Assembly (NCBI RefSeq): GCF_023375815.1
Contig: NZ_CP067412.1
Location: forward strand, 2,914,001-2,978,000
DNA: 64,000 bases
Origin: Pseudomonas sp. HS6
GTDB lineage: Bacteria; Pseudomonadota; Gammaproteobacteria; Pseudomonadales; Pseudomonadaceae
Reading direction: 5' to 3'
Under the pieces are notes generated by a model, which had not been told where the DNA came from, did no database searches, and saw only the letters and a list, made by a program, of their open reading frames with translations. Made by a program: the position numbers and the translations under genes. Within the stretch, counting starts at the first letter, position 1, and every line of letters begins with the position of its first letter. Shown here in pieces: positions 1 through 6,856 of this stretch.

Positions 1-576
1 AGATTGAAAATCCTCATCGGTGAGATGGCCGAGTTCCCGCGCTTCGACAGCTTTGCCGAGGAAGTTACATTTGGCCAGCGTGCGGAATTCGCTGGAATGG
101 CTGCTCCAGAATGTTTGCAGTTCATTGCGATAACGCTCACTGAAGTTGATGCTCCAGAACTCGTTCAGTACCTCGTTGCCGTGCAAGTGAACTTCGTTGG
201 TTGCGTCAAAGTTTTCGGTGTCCGGGCCTGTGGAGTAAAAACCCCCGTAAAGATCCAGCAAATCGGCGTTGTCTTGATCCGTCTCGCGAAATCGGTGGAC
301 GACCAACTGTGTCAGGGTCTGGCTTTCATAGGGCTTCTCGCCATAGTGCTGCCATCCGGTGAACGACGTCGACAGGCTCTGGGCGGTTCTGAACCGGTGA
401 AAGTAGACGTGGTCGGGGTCAAAACCGGCGAGCTCATGTCTGGCGAGCAATTCGCTGGCGACCACACGGGCCGTATCGTTCAGGCTCGGGCAGGCCTTGA
501 TCACCTGAGTGGCCATGGCCTTGAGGGCTGCCTTGTCGGCAGCATTGGGCAGTGGGCGTTTTACTGCTGAGTTCAT
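1..576 (-). CDS. N-terminal 192 codons of a large DUF6543 (dermonecrotic-toxin-like) protein, cut by the window edge
   Basis: The minus strand is open from the left edge to an ATG at 576, preceded by AAGGAA about 11 bases upstream. The translation begins MNSAVKRPLPNAADKAALK and continues with segments such as LNDTARVVASELLARHEL, DPDHVYFHRF, FTGWQHYGEKPYES, DLLDLYGGFY and EVLNEFWSINF. I recognise these as the N-terminal region of the giant Pseudomonas proteins annotated as DUF6543 or dermonecrotic-toxin-domain toxins, usually well over 1,000 residues. The C-terminal effector part lies outside the window, so its activity cannot be stated. No Sec signal peptide is visible, which fits other members of the family. 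It is divergent from the multicopper oxidase gene, with 197 bases between the two starts. Recognition is from sequence memory only. Confidence 0.8.
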   Translation of the reverse strand, partial: MNSAVKRPLPNAADKAALKAMATQVIKACPSLNDTARVVASELLARHELAGFDPDHVYFHRFRTAQSLSTSFTGWQHYGEKPYESQTLTQLVVHRFRETDQDNADLLDLYGGFYSTGPDTENFDATNEVHLHGNEVLNEFWSINFSERYRNELQTFWSSHSSEFRTLAKCNFLGKAVEARELGHLTDEDFQS

Positions 577-773
577 TCGCTCTGTTCCTTGAGAGAGAGG
601 CCGACAGGGTGACCCGTTCGCTCAGCGACAGTGCATTAACTATGTACCACCCAAAGTTGTCATGATCTGCGGCCATCCGCCGCGCCGGCCTTACTGTTTC
701 GCAAGCGCAGGTGTATCGTATTCGCCTTTTGCGGGCCCGGCGCCCGCCGCAAATACGTGAGGTAGTTGAGTTC

Positions 774-2150
774 ATGTCCTTTACCCGTCGCCAAATCCTC
801 GGTGGCCTGGCCGGTCTTGTTGTCGTTGGCGTGGGAGCGGGGGGCGCGTCGCGTTACTGGCTGGGTAAGATGGCCGATGCCGATGCGGGGCATGACTATG
901 AGCTGATTGCCGCGCCACTGGACGTCGAGCTGGTGCCAGGACACAAGACCGAGGCTTGGGCGTTCGGGCCTTCGGCGCCGGGTACCGAATTGCGCGTGCG
1001 CCAGGGCGAGTGGCTGCGTGTGCGGTTCATCAACCATTTGCCGGTCGCGACCACCATTCACTGGCACGGCATCCGCCTGCCGTTGGAAATGGACGGCGTG
1101 CCGTACGTTTCGCAATTGCCGGTGCTGCCGGGCGAATACTTCGATTACAAATTCCGCGTGCCGGACGCCGGCAGCTATTGGTATCACCCGCACGTCAGCA
1201 GCAGCGAAGAACTCGGTCGCGGGCTGGTCGGACCGTTGATCGTCGAAGAGCGTGAGCCGACGGGGTTCAAGTACGAAAAGACCCTGAGCCTGAAGAACTG
1301 GCACATCGACGACGAGGGCAACTTTGTCGAATTCAGTATTCCGCGCGAAGCGGCCCGTGGCGGCACGGCGGGGCGGCTGTCGACCATCAACGGCGTGCCT
1401 GCGCCGGTCATCGAATTGCCGGCCGGGCAGATCACCCGAGTACGTTTGCTCAACCTCGACAACACCCTGACCTACCGCATCAATATTCCCGGTGTCGAAG
1501 CGCAGATCTACGCGCTGGATGGCAACCCGGTCGAGCCGCGCCCGTTGGGCAAGGAGTACTGGCTCGGCCCGGGCATGCGTATCTGCCTGGCGATCAAGGC
1601 GCCGCCGGCCGGTGAGGAACTGTCGCTGCGCAATGGTCCGGTACGTCTGGGCACCTTGCGTTCGGTGGCCAACAATGACGCGCCGACCGACTGGCCAAAA
1701 GCCTTGCCGGCCAACCCGGTGGCTGAGCCTGACCTGGCCAATGCCGAGAAACTCAACTTCAATTTCGAATGGGTCGGTTCGGTGTCGGTGAATGTCGACA
1801 ACGGCAAGCCGCCGAGTCTGTGGCAGATCAACGGCAAGGCCTGGGACATCACCGACAAGACCTGTGCCGACCGACCGATTGCCAGCCTGAAACTGGGCCA
1901 GAGCTATATTTTCGAACTGAAGAACATGACCCAGTACCAACACCCGATCCACCTGCACGGCATGAGCTTCAAGGTGATTGCGTCGAACCGGCACAAGATC
2001 GTGCCGTACTTCACCGACACTTACCTGCTGGGCAAGAACGAACGCGCGCAAGTGGCGCTGGTGGCGGATAACCCGGGGGTGTGGATGTTCCACTGCCACG
2101 TGATCGACCATATGGAAACCGGCCTGATGGCCGCCATCGAGGTGAAGTGA
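774..2150 (+). CDS. cumA: Tat-exported multicopper oxidase, CumA type
   Basis: Predicted periplasmic multicopper oxidase of 458 residues. The start at 774 (MSFTRRQILGGLAG) places a twin-arginine signal and hydrophobic stretch at the very N-terminus and has GAGG about 11 bases upstream; a start at 711 would add 21 unlikely residues. All four copper-binding signatures are visible: HWHG, WYHPH, HPIHLHG and, near the C-terminus, HCHVIDHMETGLM. These give the type 1 copper and the type 2/3 trinuclear cluster. The length and sequence match the CumA family of Pseudomonas, described in P. putida GB-1 in connection with Mn(II) oxidation; the physiological substrate here is not shown. A GC-rich hairpin (728-753) lies just before the ribosome-binding site. 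The stop overlaps the start of tadA, so the two are probably co-translated. Confidence 0.88.
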   Translation: MSFTRRQILGGLAGLVVVGVGAGGASRYWLGKMADADAGHDYELIAAPLDVELVPGHKTEAWAFGPSAPGTELRVRQGEWLRVRFINHLPVATTIHWHGIRLPLEMDGVPYVSQLPVLPGEYFDYKFRVPDAGSYWYHPHVSSSEELGRGLVGPLIVEEREPTGFKYEKTLSLKNWHIDDEGNFVEFSIPREAARGGTAGRLSTINGVPAPVIELPAGQITRVRLLNLDNTLTYRINIPGVEAQIYALDGNPVEPRPLGKEYWLGPGMRICLAIKAPPAGEELSLRNGPVRLGTLRSVANNDAPTDWPKALPANPVAEPDLANAEKLNFNFEWVGSVSVNVDNGKPPSLWQINGKAWDITDKTCADRPIASLKLGQSYIFELKNMTQYQHPIHLHGMSFKVIASNRHKIVPYFTDTYLLGKNERAQVALVADNPGVWMFHCHVIDHMETGLMAAIEVK

Positions 2151-2647
2151 TGCGCCAGATTCGCCCCGCGGCGATCATCGACCGCAGCCTAGACCGCGAC
2201 TTCATGCGTGAAGCATTGGCATTGGCCGCCCAAGGCGCAGCCCTGGGCGAAGTGCCGGTGGGCGCCGTGCTGGTGCAGGATGGTGAAATCATCGGTCGCG
2301 GTTTCAACTGCCCGATCACGGGGAGCGATCCGAGCGCGCATGCAGAAATGGTCGCGATCCGCGCCGCCGCTCAGGCAGTCAGCAATTATCGCCTGCCGGG
2401 CAGCACGCTCTACGTGACCCTGGAGCCGTGCAGCATGTGCGCCGGTTTGATCGTGCATTCGCGGATTGCCCGCGTGGTGTATGGCGCGCTGGAACCCAAG
2501 GCCGGGATTGTGCAGAGCCAGGGGCAGTTCTTTACCCAGGGCTTTCTCAACCATCGAGTGTTGTATGAAGGTGGGGTGTTGGCGGAGGAGTGCGGGGCGG
2601 TGTTGACCGAGTTCTTCAGAGCGCGGCGGGCAAAACCCGCAGACTGA
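2150..2647 (+). CDS. tadA: tRNA-specific adenosine deaminase
   Basis: TadA deaminates adenosine 34 to inosine in tRNA-Arg(ACG), an essential wobble modification. The 165-residue protein carries the zinc-binding and catalytic motifs of the family: SAHAEMVAI (HAE, with the proton-shuttling Glu) and EPCSMCAGLI (PCxxC). The segment LALAAQGAALGEVPVGAVLV is typical of TadA N-termini. The ATG at 2150 is in a TGATG overlap with the cumA stop; a longer reading from 2081 lies inside cumA in another frame and is rejected. This cumA-tadA pairing is seen in other pseudomonads, where I recall the downstream gene sometimes being called cumB; that name gives no functional information. A REP pair follows 17 bases after the stop. 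Confidence 0.95.
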   Translation: MRQIRPAAIIDRSLDRDFMREALALAAQGAALGEVPVGAVLVQDGEIIGRGFNCPITGSDPSAHAEMVAIRAAAQAVSNYRLPGSTLYVTLEPCSMCAGLIVHSRIARVVYGALEPKAGIVQSQGQFFTQGFLNHRVLYEGGVLAEECGAVLTEFFRARRAKPAD

Positions 2648-2664
2648 AGAACAACATCAAACCC

Positions 2665-2754
2665 TGTGGGAGCTGGCTTGCCAGCGATGGCGTCGGCACA
2701 TCAAGCATTGATGTCGATTGATCCACCGTTATCGCTGGCAAGCCAGCTCCCACA
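2665..2754. repeat. Paired inverted REP element (REPIN), GTGGGAGCTGGCTTGCCAGCGAT type
   Basis: Two arms, TGTGGGAGCTGGCTTGCCAG (from 2665) and its reverse complement ending CAAGCCAGCTCCCACA at 2754, flank a variable spacer. Each arm contains an internal palindrome, and together they can fold into a long hairpin. The element sits between the convergent tadA and cmoB genes, as is usual for Pseudomonas REP pairs. A second pair with the same arms lies between porin and gcd (13400-13504). Confidence 0.9.
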
Positions 2755-2780
2755 ATTTTTTGCAGTGTCTGGAGGGATCG

Positions 2781-3737
2781 TTACTTCTTCGCGACAATCA
2801 CCGCCCGCATCGGCGCTGGCAGCCCTTCGATCGTCTTGCTGTGATCTTCCGGATCAAGGAAATCGCTCAGCGACTGATACTTCATCCATTCTGTGCCGCG
2901 CTGTTCTTCGACGGTCGTGGTGCTCACATCCACGCATTTCACGTCAGTAAACCCGGCACGACGCAGCCACAACTCCAGCGCCGGCACCGACGGCAAAAAC
3001 CACACATTACGCATCTGCGCATAACGGTCTTCCGGCACCAGTACCTGATGCTTGTCGCCTTCGACCACCAGCGTCTCCAGCACCAGCTCGCCACCCTTCA
3101 CCAGACAATCCTTCAGCGCCAGCAAATGCTCGATCGGCGAACGACGGTGATAGAACACGCCCATCGAAAACACCGTGTCGAAGCCTTCGAGATTCGGTGG
3201 CAGGTCCTCAAAGGGGAACGGCAGATGCCAGGCATTCGGTTCTGACAAATAACGCTGCACCGCCTGGAACTGGCAGAAAAACAGCCAGTTCGGATCGACG
3301 CCGATCACGCTGTCGGCGCCGGCACCGAGCATGCGCCACATGTAGTAGCCATTGCCGCAACCGACATCGAGAATGCGTTTGCCCTTCAAGTCCAGATGCG
3401 GGGCGACCCGCGACCATTTCCAGTCCGAACGCCATTCGGTGTCGACGTGTACGCCAAACAGATCGAACGGCCCCTTGCGCCACGGCGACAGGCCCATCAG
3501 GGCTGTACGCATCTGTGCGCGAGTTTCGTCGTCGCAATCGGTGTCCAGCTTCAGGCCGTCGAGCAGGTCGATTTCAGTCGGCTGGATCTTCGGCAAGGCG
3601 TCCAGTGCACTTTGCCAGCGCTCCAGGTCGCCGTGACCCTTTTCCATTTTCTTGTCGAGCTGCGCTTGCAGGGTGTTGGCCCATTCGGCCAGCGGTGTGC
3701 CGGCCAGACGGCGGGCGAGGGGGGACAGATCAATCAT
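2781..3737 (-). CDS. cmoB: tRNA U34 carboxymethyltransferase CmoB
   Basis: CmoB transfers the carboxymethyl group of carboxy-S-adenosylmethionine to 5-hydroxyuridine at tRNA position 34, giving cmo5U and wider wobble decoding. The 318-residue protein has the family's N-terminal region ([20 protein letters not shown]) and a Rossmann methyltransferase core with the ligand-binding glycine motif [20 protein letters not shown] near residue 125. It also has [19 protein letters not shown], a segment characteristic of CmoB, and [10 protein letters not shown]. Length agrees with E. coli CmoB (about 323 residues). It is the second gene of the cmoA-cmoB pair: its ATG overlaps the cmoA stop by four bases (ATGA), so translation is likely coupled and the enzymes are made in step. 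Confidence 0.96.
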   Translation of the reverse strand: MIDLSPLARRLAGTPLAEWANTLQAQLDKKMEKGHGDLERWQSALDALPKIQPTEIDLLDGLKLDTDCDDETRAQMRTALMGLSPWRKGPFDLFGVHVDTEWRSDWKWSRVAPHLDLKGKRILDVGCGNGYYMWRMLGAGADSVIGVDPNWLFFCQFQAVQRYLSEPNAWHLPFPFEDLPPNLEGFDTVFSMGVFYHRRSPIEHLLALKDCLVKGGELVLETLVVEGDKHQVLVPEDRYAQMRNVWFLPSVPALELWLRRAGFTDVKCVDVSTTTVEEQRGTEWMKYQSLSDFLDPEDHSKTIEGLPAPMRAVIVAKK

Positions 3738-4477
3738 GGCAAGGCAATCAACGAGGCAAAGTTAAGACACTGGAACCACGGCACGACTTTCGAGAACCCG
3801 GCGGCCAACAGGCGCTCGCGGTGTTCTTCGAGGCTGTCGGGCTTCATGACGTTTTCGATGGCGCTGCGCTTCTGGGCGATTTCCAGTTCGCTGTAGCCGT
3901 TGGCGCGTTTGAACGCGACGTGCAGATCGGTGAGTAACGCGTGTTCTTCGGCGTCATTGAAGCGCAGCTTCTCCGACAGAATCAGCGCGCCACCCGGCAG
4001 CAACGATTGACGAATGCGCGACAGCAACGCCGTGCGCTGATCCGGGGCGATGAATTGCAGGGTGAAGTTCAGCGCCACCACCGAGGCCGGTTTGAAATCG
4101 AGGGCGAGGATGTCGCCTTCGATCACTTCGACCGGCAGCAACTCCTGGAACATCGAGTCCTGACCGTTAAGGTATTCACGGCAGCGCTCGACCATCGCTG
4201 CCGAGTTATCCACCGCGATCACCCGGCAACCGTCGGTACGTACGTGGCGGCGCAGAGCCTGAGTCACGGCACCCAGCGAAGCACCGAGGTCGTAAAGCAC
4301 GCTGTTCGGCTGAGCGAACTGCGCCGCGAGCACGCCCAGGTTCTCGACGATGGTCGGGTAACCCGGCACCGAGCGCTTGATCATGTCCGGGAACACCCGC
4401 ACCACGTCTTCGTTGAAGGCGAAGTCAGGCACCTGGGCCATCGGCTGGGCGAAAATGCGATCGGGTTCTTTGCTCAC
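3734..4477 (-). CDS. cmoA: Carboxy-S-adenosyl-L-methionine synthase CmoA
   Basis: CmoA converts S-adenosylmethionine and prephenate into carboxy-SAM, the donor used by CmoB. The 247-residue protein begins [19 protein letters not shown] and shows the family signatures [37 protein letters not shown] (the cofactor loop, with GAS-G in place of the G-C-G of ordinary methyltransferases) and [11 protein letters not shown]. Residues [17 protein letters not shown] near the C-terminus are also typical. It is transcribed leftward, overlaps cmoB by four bases, and is separated from the upstream lysoplasmalogenase gene by 85 bases, so it may share that transcript or have its own promoter there. Confidence 0.96.
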   Translation of the reverse strand: MSKEPDRIFAQPMAQVPDFAFNEDVVRVFPDMIKRSVPGYPTIVENLGVLAAQFAQPNSVLYDLGASLGAVTQALRRHVRTDGCRVIAVDNSAAMVERCREYLNGQDSMFQELLPVEVIEGDILALDFKPASVVALNFTLQFIAPDQRTALLSRIRQSLLPGGALILSEKLRFNDAEEHALLTDLHVAFKRANGYSELEIAQKRSAIENVMKPDSLEEHRERLLAAGFSKVVPWFQCLNFASLIALP

Positions 4478-4562
4478 GGCGGTTCCGGCGGTGTCGATGA
4501 AAAGGCCGGCATTTTAGCCAAACTGGCGCGCAGATGCGCGGGTTGTCTGATAAACCGCCGGC

Positions 4563-5207
4563 TCAACGCTCCGGACACTTGCTCTGTGAAAACGCCGACG
4601 CTGCAATCCCCCACTGCCCCAGCCAGTAACTGAGGATGATGATGTAGGGCGCCGCATTGAACGGTGACACAAACCGGTTGATGCCGATCACGCTGTCAGA
4701 AAACACGAACGCCACCGCGCCGCCCGCCGCCAGCAGTGCCGAACGTTGCGGTACACCGCTGCCGAGTCGGGCCAGCGCGCGCCAGAGCATGGCGCTGATG
4801 GCTGTGCCGTAGACGATTACCGGCACGGTCAACGGACCGAGTCCGCTGCCGATCAATATGCCCAACAGCACGGCGCCGACGCTGAGCGCCAGAATCAGCG
4901 GCAGCAGGGCCAAGCGCCGGCAATCGCTGAGGTAAGCCTTGAGATACGCCAGGTGCGCGACCAGAAATGCACCGAGACCGAAGACGAACAGATCCCCCGG
5001 CCACGCCAGCAGCACATCGCCGATCAACGAGAAAATCAGACCGAGGCTGATCCAGCGGCGGTAGTCGCTGGGCGGGGCATCGTGCAACCAGCCAAGTAGC
5101 GCCAGTATCGGCAGCGGTTTGACCAGCAGGCAGAGCAACGCCGCGTGGGTGCTCACGCCATAGAGAAAGGTCACTGCGCCCATCAGCGCCAGGATCAGCC
5201 AGCCCAC
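4563..5207 (-). CDS. YhhN/TMEM86-family membrane protein, probable lysoplasmalogenase
   Basis: A 214-residue integral membrane protein with about eight hydrophobic segments. It shows the family features LVKPLPILALL, SLIGDVLLAWP and FVFSDSVIGINRF, which include the conserved acidic residues (the D of GDVLL and the D of SDS) of the YhhN/TMEM86 family. Characterised members hydrolyse the vinyl-ether bond of lysoplasmalogens; activity in bacteria that lack plasmalogens is uncertain, so the role here may be in other lysolipids. Its start lies 2 bases after the stop of icp, so the pair is an operon on the minus strand. The pair lies next to the Lon paralogue in other Pseudomonas genomes too. Confidence 0.82.
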   Translation of the reverse strand: MGWLILALMGAVTFLYGVSTHAALLCLLVKPLPILALLGWLHDAPPSDYRRWISLGLIFSLIGDVLLAWPGDLFVFGLGAFLVAHLAYLKAYLSDCRRLALLPLILALSVGAVLLGILIGSGLGPLTVPVIVYGTAISAMLWRALARLGSGVPQRSALLAAGGAVAFVFSDSVIGINRFVSPFNAAPYIIILSYWLGQWGIAASAFSQSKCPER

Positions 5208-5209
5208 GA

Positions 5210-5602
5210 TCAGTTCACCGAGATCGCGCAGTCAAAGGTTTCCACCGGCTCGACTTCTGGCTCCCAAGGTTGTTGCGAGGTCAGGCGCAGGCGTCCGGTG
5301 CCGGGAGCGAAGGCCTGGAAACGCCAGGTGGAAAAACCGCCCGCGCCGACCATGCCGGAGTCTTTCGGACTGCTGTAGACCTCGGGGCTCAGCGCATGCA
5401 GCACACCGCCAGCGGAGTCTTGAATGGCCCAACGGTAGCCGGTGGTTGGGTTGCTCGGCAGCATGACAATCAGATTCTGGCCGTTGGTCAGCCGCACCGG
5501 GCATTCGCTCTGTTTTTCCACGGTCACGTTGGTTTTCGGTTGCGTGGCGCAGGCGGCCAGCAGGGCGAGGGACAGGGGGACAAACAGGCGAGTGGGGGAC
5601 AT
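5210..5602 (-). CDS. icp: Chagasin-type (I42) cysteine-protease inhibitor, predicted lipoprotein
   Basis: A 130-residue exported inhibitor of papain-like cysteine peptidases. The chosen ATG at 5602 gives the signal peptide MSPTRLFVPLSLALLAACAT with a lipobox (LLAAC), so the mature protein should be lipid-anchored at Cys17 or nearby. A start at 5659 would bury the signal and is disfavoured. The chagasin loops are present: SNPTTGYRW (the NPTTGY loop that blocks the active-site cleft), the GMVGAGG loop and QPWEP in place of the usual RPW loop. The gene corresponds to P. aeruginosa icp (PA0778) by family and by position next to the lon paralogue PA0779, though here two extra AT-rich genes separate them. 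It is followed by the lysoplasmalogenase gene. Confidence 0.85.
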   Translation of the reverse strand: MSPTRLFVPLSLALLAACATQPKTNVTVEKQSECPVRLTNGQNLIVMLPSNPTTGYRWAIQDSAGGVLHALSPEVYSSPKDSGMVGAGGFSTWRFQAFAPGTGRLRLTSQQPWEPEVEPVETFDCAISVN

Positions 5603-5758
5603 AGGCTCAGCAGCTCCGGCGTTGGCGACGAACGGCGAGCATAACTGAAGATGAGACAAAGTGTGACGGGGGTGGATGCAATCCCCGAATGAATTGCGGT
5701 GCTAGATAAAACACTGTCTGTGGGGTTTTTCAATGAACTCAACAGACAGTGCTGATGC

Positions 5759-6205
5759 CTAGATATGCTGTATCAGTAATTTGCCGCTACCTGAAATTTG
5801 GCTAGTACGACGAACCAGGCTGGAGCTGCTCGCGAGTTTGAGGGTGTGTATGTCGTATTCGAACAAGTTGTCTGTCAGCTTCGTTATTGTGCATGTTATC
5901 TCTTCTTGGGAGATGTTATATGACACGGCGTCTACTCCTCTTACACCAATTATGGATTCTAAATATCCTATAAGTTTCGGATTGGCTCCAAATGGAATTT
6001 CCATGGTGATTTTTTTCAGGGTGCCGGAACTTTGTATAATGATGTTCAGTTGGATGTCTAGTGTTGGACTTGTAATGCCATCCAATATTTTAGTGACGAA
6101 AATTTCTGGGATAAGTTTATGGTTTTCAGCTGTTGTTACGGCAGTGATTTTAAACTCTCCGCTTACAAAAGCTGCATTTAATTTTTTCGGGGTTGTCATG
6201 GTCAT
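5759..6205 (-). CDS. Hypothetical protein, AT-rich orphan gene (second of a pair)
   Basis: A 148-residue protein that I do not recognise. It has no signal peptide or membrane segment. Its composition, rich in Ile, Thr, Ser and alternating hydrophobics (FKITAVTTAEN, LDIQLNIIIQSSG), suggests a mostly beta fold. It is clearly more AT-rich than its neighbours and uses codons such as ATA, TTA and AAT that flanking genes avoid, which suggests recent acquisition. The start is either 6205 or 6199 (MTMTTPKK); the ribosome-binding site is weak. It lies 23 bases after the stop of the next AT-rich gene, so the two form a small operon. Both end in a similar short strand (SGSGKLLI here, TGTAEFLI in the partner), hinting at distant relatedness. 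Confidence 0.7.
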   Translation of the reverse strand: MTMTTPKKLNAAFVSGEFKITAVTTAENHKLIPEIFVTKILDGITSPTLDIQLNIIIQSSGTLKKITMEIPFGANPKLIGYLESIIGVRGVDAVSYNISQEEITCTITKLTDNLFEYDIHTLKLASSSSLVRRTSQISGSGKLLIQHI

Positions 6206-6228
6206 AGCTCTTGGGGGGCTTCAGTGGG

Positions 6229-6684
6229 CTACGCAATTTCGCAAATCAGAAACTCTGCGGTGCCGGTAATTGTGCGAGTTTGGTTATGTTGGACAGATCT
6301 CGCTTCAATCTTTAAATCGGTTATTTTGTAATGGGATATCGTCGGAGATAACTGGGTTCTGGTAGATTTTATATCGGTACTGGTAATTTCAAAGGGAAAA
6401 TATTCTCGTCCCGGCGCAGTAACGTTTTCCACTGAAATAAACTCTGTAAAGCTGATGGGGCTGGGGTTGCTTGGGTCGGCTAGCGAAAGGAGCAACGATC
6501 TTTCGCTAGCGAGTTCGTGGTCTTTAATTAAGTTGATGCTGGGGGTTTTGCTGAAGTAATCAACTTTTCCTTCTGCAGTCATTAAAGTCTTGGCTAAATT
6601 GAAGGATGTCCCATTCATTGTGCCAGTTATGTTGAGGGAGGCAGTGCCGTCTACAAGAATTTTAATTTTGTTTTTGATGTTCAT
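6229..6684 (-). CDS. Hypothetical protein, AT-rich orphan gene (first of a pair)
   Basis: A 151-residue protein of unknown family with a good ribosome-binding site (AGGAAGT, 6 bases before the ATG). The sequence (MNIKNKIKILVDGTASLNIT...) is polar, lacks a signal peptide or membrane helices, and looks beta-rich. Its base composition stands apart from the GC-rich surroundings, as does the AT-rich promoter region at 6690-6810. With its downstream partner it forms an about 1.1 kb insert between icp and the lon-like gene, two genes that are adjacent in P. aeruginosa. A cytoplasmic cargo, a small effector or an immunity protein are all possible; nothing in the sequence decides. Confidence 0.72.
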   Translation of the reverse strand: MNIKNKIKILVDGTASLNITGTMNGTSFNLAKTLMTAEGKVDYFSKTPSINLIKDHELASERSLLLSLADPSNPSPISFTEFISVENVTAPGREYFPFEITSTDIKSTRTQLSPTISHYKITDLKIEARSVQHNQTRTITGTAEFLICEIA

Positions 6685-6814
6685 AATGACTTCCTGGTTG
6701 CAAGGTTTTGGCAGGAAGTTTGATGGTCTTTCGAGTGCGGGTGTACTGTCATTTATGACAGGTTTTTATCGTTTTTTGTTATCGAGAGTATATCGGGCAG
6801 CTATATAAAAGCGG

Positions 6815-6845
6815 TGCACTGCCAAGGCCTATCCTTGGCAGTGCA
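6815..6845 (-). terminator. Intrinsic terminator of the lon-like gene
   Basis: A perfect 13-bp stem (TGCACTGCCAAGG / CCTTGGCAGTGCA) with a 5-base loop starts 12 bases beyond the asrA stop codon at 6857. On the minus strand it is followed by CCGCTTTTATA. It separates asrA from the AT-rich gene pair downstream. Confidence 0.85.
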
Positions 6846-6856
6846 GATTTCTGCTG

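Noticed and set aside
660..2111. 483-codon frame on the minus strand opposite cumA
   Set aside because: Antisense shadow; the Tat signal and copper motifs on the plus strand are decisive.
2665..2754. Repeated palindromes considered as CRISPR or attachment sites
   Set aside because: Only two inverted arms per locus with no regular spacers, and similar pairs occur at several intergenic sites: REP elements.
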